Shown here piece after piece: positions 13,929-16,505 of a DNA stretch of 16,505 bases (the first letter of the stretch is position 1; each line of letters starts with the position of its first letter). The DNA lies in assembly GCA_964601515.1 (NCBI GenBank), contig CAZRNU010000065.1, forward strand, positions 1 to 16,505, given 5' to 3'. Made by a program: the position numbers and the translations under genes. This stretch comes from PWND01 sp964601515. Its GTDB lineage: Bacteria; Bacteroidota; Bacteroidia; Bacteroidales; UBA7960. The notes beneath the pieces were generated by a model. The model was not told the origin of the DNA. It did no database searches and saw only the letters and a list, made by a program, of their open reading frames with translations.

Positions 13929-14830
13929 ATGCAAACACTGATTTTCTATATCGCTTTTGGATTATTGTATTTGCTGTCTTTATTGCCTTTTGGCTATTGT
14001 ATGCATTGTCATCTATCATAAGACTTGTTTTATTTGGAATTTTTAAATATAGAAGACAAGTTATAGTTTCAAACCTAAATCTAGCCTTCCCCGAAAAATC
14101 TGAATTGGAAAAGAACAAAATAAGAAAATCGTTTGAACAGCATTTTTGTGATGTTTTTATTGAATCTCTCAAGCTTTTGAGTATTTCCGAAAAAAACATT
14201 AAAAGAAGGATGATTTTTGATGAAGCATCGGCAGCCTTGATAGAAAAGTATTTTGATAAGGGGAAGATGGTTTTGGTAGTTTTAGGACATTATGGTAATT
14301 GGGAATATTTGGGTCCGGGATTTAAATTATGGAGGAGTAAACCTCTGCTAAGCTCATATAGGCCATTAAGCGGAAATGTTGCTGATATGATACTTAAAAA
14401 AACAAGAGATAGGTTTAAAACTGTTATGGTGCCTATGAAATCTCTCACTCGCGAATTGTTAAGAAGAAAAGAGGATGTTTTTGGTGTTTTATTATTGGCA
14501 GACCAAAGTCCGGCAATCAATAGTCAGCATTACTGGATTAAATTTTTTAATCAGGAAACTCCTGTTTTTCAAGGACCTGAAATTCTTGCGAGAAAATTGA
14601 AGACTCCTGTGGTTTTTATGAGTATAAGAAAAGAAAAACGGGGTTTTTATAAAGCCTATTTGAATCTTGTTACAGAGAATCCAACCAGTTTAAAAGCCGG
14701 AGAAATAACCTTCAAGCATACAAAAATGCTGGAAAATGATATTATACAAGAACCGGAGTATTGGCTATGGTCACACAGAAGATGGAAACATAAAGATAAA
14801 AGGGGAGATAGTCCGCTATTATTTTTTTGA
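13929..14830 (+). CDS. LpxL/HtrB-family lysophospholipid/lipid A acyltransferase, with a frameshift near its N-terminus
   Basis: Inner-membrane enzyme expected to move an acyl chain onto a lipid A precursor or related lipid. The ATG at 13929, 3 nt after hflX, opens MQTLIFYIAFGLLYLLSLLP, the usual membrane anchor, but this frame stops at about 14021. The rest of the protein (FWLLYALSSIIRLVLFGIF and onward) is one frame away, joined at the TTTT run 13988-13991. Adding one T, or a -1 slip on UUU, restores a 300-aa protein of normal family length. In that numbering the catalytic HX4E motif is HYGNWE at 121-126, with later ADQSP and FFNQETPVFQGPE blocks intact. This may be a real inactivating deletion, a homopolymer sequencing error, or recoding. 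A TTG restart at 13997 would lack the membrane anchor. The 3' end overlaps the convergent gene by 12 nt. Confidence 0.85.
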
Positions 14831-15931
14831 AAAACTAAAACGTTCTCCCAAAGCAAATTCAACTATTTTGCCGCTTTCGTCCCTCTCTTTCTGAACAGTT
14901 AAAGGATTACCTGTAATATTACTAATTCTAGCCAAACCTGCGCCTGCAAAATCCCAAAAAGACATTTTGTTTCTGCTTAGACCGGCAGTTACATCAATAT
15001 TAGTTGCGCTTTGAAGAGTATTTACAGCAAATTGAGAAAGTGTCCTTGAAGAAGTGTCTTCAGAGTAGGCCATAGAGTTGTGGTCAGAATCACTAGTAAT
15101 CCGATTGTTATCATAAGAAGTGCCAAATATTGATGAGGAAGATGCTGCCAAATTAGGCTCTTGTTTTTGATAACCTAGGGTTATATCTTTCTCTACACTT
15201 ATGTTTGTCGCTAATAAAGGGTTAGGATTCGACATAACCGTTTGATGCTCAGGAGTAGTTGTAGTTACGGGATTATTAATTATTGAACTCTTCTCTTCTA
15301 AAACAAAGGGTTTTACATTGTCAGTTTCGGCTATCTGTGATTCTTCGATGACTTCTTGCAAATTTTTTGGTATTTCAATAATATGGCTTTCTTCGATTGC
15401 TAAATCAATATCTGATTTTTGCTTAGGCATCATAAAGAAAAGTCCAACCATTATAAAAATAACGGCAGCAGCCGAAGCATAAGACCATAATTGTTTTGTA
15501 ATAATAAACGGACTAGAGACAAAACGCTTTAGTGTTTGAGGCTTTTCAAAAACAATATCGTTATCGGGAGTTAAAATGGTTTTTTTATAAAGATCAACAT
15601 CTTTATTTTTTTCCGGATTTTTTTCCAGATACTTTTTTAGTGCTTTCTCCTCTTCAATTGATAAGTCTTTTTCTATATCGGCAATGCAAAACCAATCAAA
15701 GTTCTTTTCAGTAATTGGGAGGCTTGTGTCAGGAACTTTAAGAGCGGCTTTGTTGTTAAAAGGAAGTTCGTCTATATCTTTTAGGGCAACTATTTCAAAG
15801 CTGTCAAATTCTTCTTTCAGGTCTGTATTTTCTTTTAAGAACGACAAAAGAGATTCAACCTGCTCTTCCGACAAGTTGCCCTCAAAATAGTCGAGGAAAA
15901 AGATTTCGTAATTTGACCTGTTAATTTTCAT
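14819..15931 (-). CDS. Membrane-anchored anti-sigma-like protein with duplicated N-terminal motif
   Basis: Not a family I can name with a symbol. The 370-residue protein has two copies of a helical motif: residues 7-45 (LDYFEGNLSEEQVESLLSFL) and 77-117 (IADIEKDLSIEEEKALKKYL). Similar segments open many Bacteroidota anti-sigma proteins. One membrane helix follows at about 149-168. Residues 170-370 would lie outside the membrane: a low-complexity Ser/Thr/Asn-rich stretch, then a more ordered C-terminus (SFWDFAGAGLARISNITG, ending GERFSFSKK). There is no zinc-binding His/Cys cluster. It starts 4 nt after the ECF sigma gene, so the pair is an operon. The layout (cytoplasmic N-terminus, one helix, external domain) fits a sigma-binding membrane sensor; that function is inferred from position and shape. 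Its stop overlaps the acyltransferase end. Confidence 0.82.
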   Translation of the reverse strand: MKINRSNYEIFFLDYFEGNLSEEQVESLLSFLKENTDLKEEFDSFEIVALKDIDELPFNNKAALKVPDTSLPITEKNFDWFCIADIEKDLSIEEEKALKKYLEKNPEKNKDVDLYKKTILTPDNDIVFEKPQTLKRFVSSPFIITKQLWSYASAAAVIFIMVGLFFMMPKQKSDIDLAIEESHIIEIPKNLQEVIEESQIAETDNVKPFVLEEKSSIINNPVTTTTPEHQTVMSNPNPLLATNISVEKDITLGYQKQEPNLAASSSSIFGTSYDNNRITSDSDHNSMAYSEDTSSRTLSQFAVNTLQSATNIDVTAGLSRNKMSFWDFAGAGLARISNITGNPLTVQKERDESGKIVEFALGERFSFSKK

Positions 15932-15935
15932 TTCT

Positions 15936-16421
15936 TTATATTACTTTATCAAGGCTTCCTATATAGTTTTTCAAAAAATTTCTTGCTCTGTATATGTAAA
16001 CTTTAACTTGTGACTCATTCAATCCTGTTATTTCTCCAATTTCCTGATAAGAGTATCCTTCATAATCTCTGAGTAAAATTACATTTCTTTGTATCTCAGG
16101 CAGATTTGCAACCGCTTCGTCAAGGATCTCTTTCAATCCGGAGTATTCGCTTGTATGTGAATGAATATTAAAAGCTGACTCCGTTAATTCAGTTTGCCGG
16201 CTGTACTTCCTTATATCGTCTATCATAGTGTGGTATGCTGTTGTAAATAAATATGATTTTGCTTTTTCATAACTTATTTCAGCATGTTTAATCCACATTT
16301 TTTCAAAACTATCTTGCACAACATCTCTGGCTCTGTCTTCATCAGATATGTTTTTCCGAATGAAGCGAAAAACACCATCAGCATAAGTATCTACACATTG
16401 ATTAAATTCAGAAGCTGTCAT
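15936..16421 (-). CDS. ECF-type RNA polymerase sigma factor
   Basis: Small sigma-70-family factor that redirects RNA polymerase to a dedicated set of promoters. It has 161 aa and only regions 2 and 4. Region 2 (about residues 8-75) shows ARDVVQDSFEKMW, the core-binding helix, and SYLFTTAYHTMIDDIRK, the -10 recognition part. Region 4 (about 98-152) shows LPEIQRNVILLRDYEGYSYQ and the helix-turn-helix IGEITGLNESQVKVYIYRAR. The ATG at 16421 puts region 2 at its normal distance from the N-terminus. A TGTAAC/CGTC promoter pair lies just upstream, suggesting autoregulation. The partner gene 4 nt downstream is likely its antagonist. The target genes are not visible in this window, and no SusC/SusD or FecR-like partner is present. 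Confidence 0.95.
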   Translation of the reverse strand: MTASEFNQCVDTYADGVFRFIRKNISDEDRARDVVQDSFEKMWIKHAEISYEKAKSYLFTTAYHTMIDDIRKYSRQTELTESAFNIHSHTSEYSGLKEILDEAVANLPEIQRNVILLRDYEGYSYQEIGEITGLNESQVKVYIYRARNFLKNYIGSLDKVI

Positions 16422-16452
16422 TTCATGTTGTTTTTGCCCGCTTTCTGTGTAT

Positions 16453-16481
16453 GAGACGGTTTAATTAACCGTAAAGTTACA
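16453..16481 (-). promoter_or_regulatory. Candidate autoregulated ECF promoter
   Basis: On the minus strand TGTAAC (16481-16476), 17 nt, then CGTCTC (16458-16453). This resembles ECF promoters with an AAC -35 box and a CGTC -10 box, and similar pairs upstream of Bacteroidota ECF genes are something I recall. The spacer contains ACGGTT/AACCGT (16456-16461 and 16467-16472), a 6-bp inverted repeat overlapping the -10 box. Confidence 0.5.
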
Positions 16482-16505
16482 GAAGAAACAAAAAAAATCA
16501 AGATT

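Overview
The window is chromosomal DNA of an AT-rich member of the Bacteroidota. Four things point there. The operon order rplM-rpsI-rpsB-tsf is followed by pyrH and frr. Several genes are preceded by the phylum's promoter pattern (TTTG, about 19 nt, TAnnTTTG, here usually followed by CA). Shine-Dalgarno sites are largely absent. The proteins also have phylum-typical forms: short AtpC, a long G4-G5 loop in HflX, and the insertion in AtpD. No rRNA, tRNA, CRISPR array or complete insertion sequence was seen.

Layout. Positions 1-1600 are an accessory, repeat-rich segment. Two hairpin-plus-tail direct repeats (34-65, 1500-1529) form its outer edges, and long palindromes of one family (158-186, 208-237, 1361-1393, plus a half copy at 243-252) lie inside. 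Between them are a minus-strand gene for an unrecognised exported protein (400-1071) and a degraded or frameshifted minus-strand reading frame (about 1082-1359). Positions 1574-4463 hold the translation operon rplM-rpsI-rpsB-tsf, with two candidate promoters, a 24-bp perfect palindrome next to the proximal one, and a clear terminator. pyrH (4545-5255) and frr (5360-5923) follow, each with its own candidate promoter.

Convergent to frr is a tightly coupled minus-strand pair: a riboflavin-kinase protein that looks like RibF without its FMN adenylyltransferase half (6910-7407), then a radical SAM/SPASM protein (5931-6908). Divergent from it runs atpD-atpC, encoding F1 beta and a short epsilon subunit, closed by a terminator at 9420-9445. 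Next on the plus strand come recJ, trpS, a small four-helix membrane protein, hflX and a LpxL/HtrB-like acyltransferase whose first 21 codons are in a different frame from the rest. The last unit is on the minus strand: an ECF sigma factor (15936-16421) with a plausible autoregulated promoter, followed 4 nt later by a membrane-anchored anti-sigma-like protein (14819-15931).

Most of the window is core housekeeping: ribosomal proteins, elongation factor Ts, ribosome recycling, Trp-tRNA synthetase, HflX ribosome rescue, ATP synthase and DNA repair. The parts most worth a second look are the repeat-bounded segment at 1-1600, the truncated RibF/radical-SAM pair, the T-run frameshift in the acyltransferase, the charged tail on ribosomal protein S2, and the sigma/anti-sigma unit. 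All names come from reading motifs and remembered family features; no database search was run.
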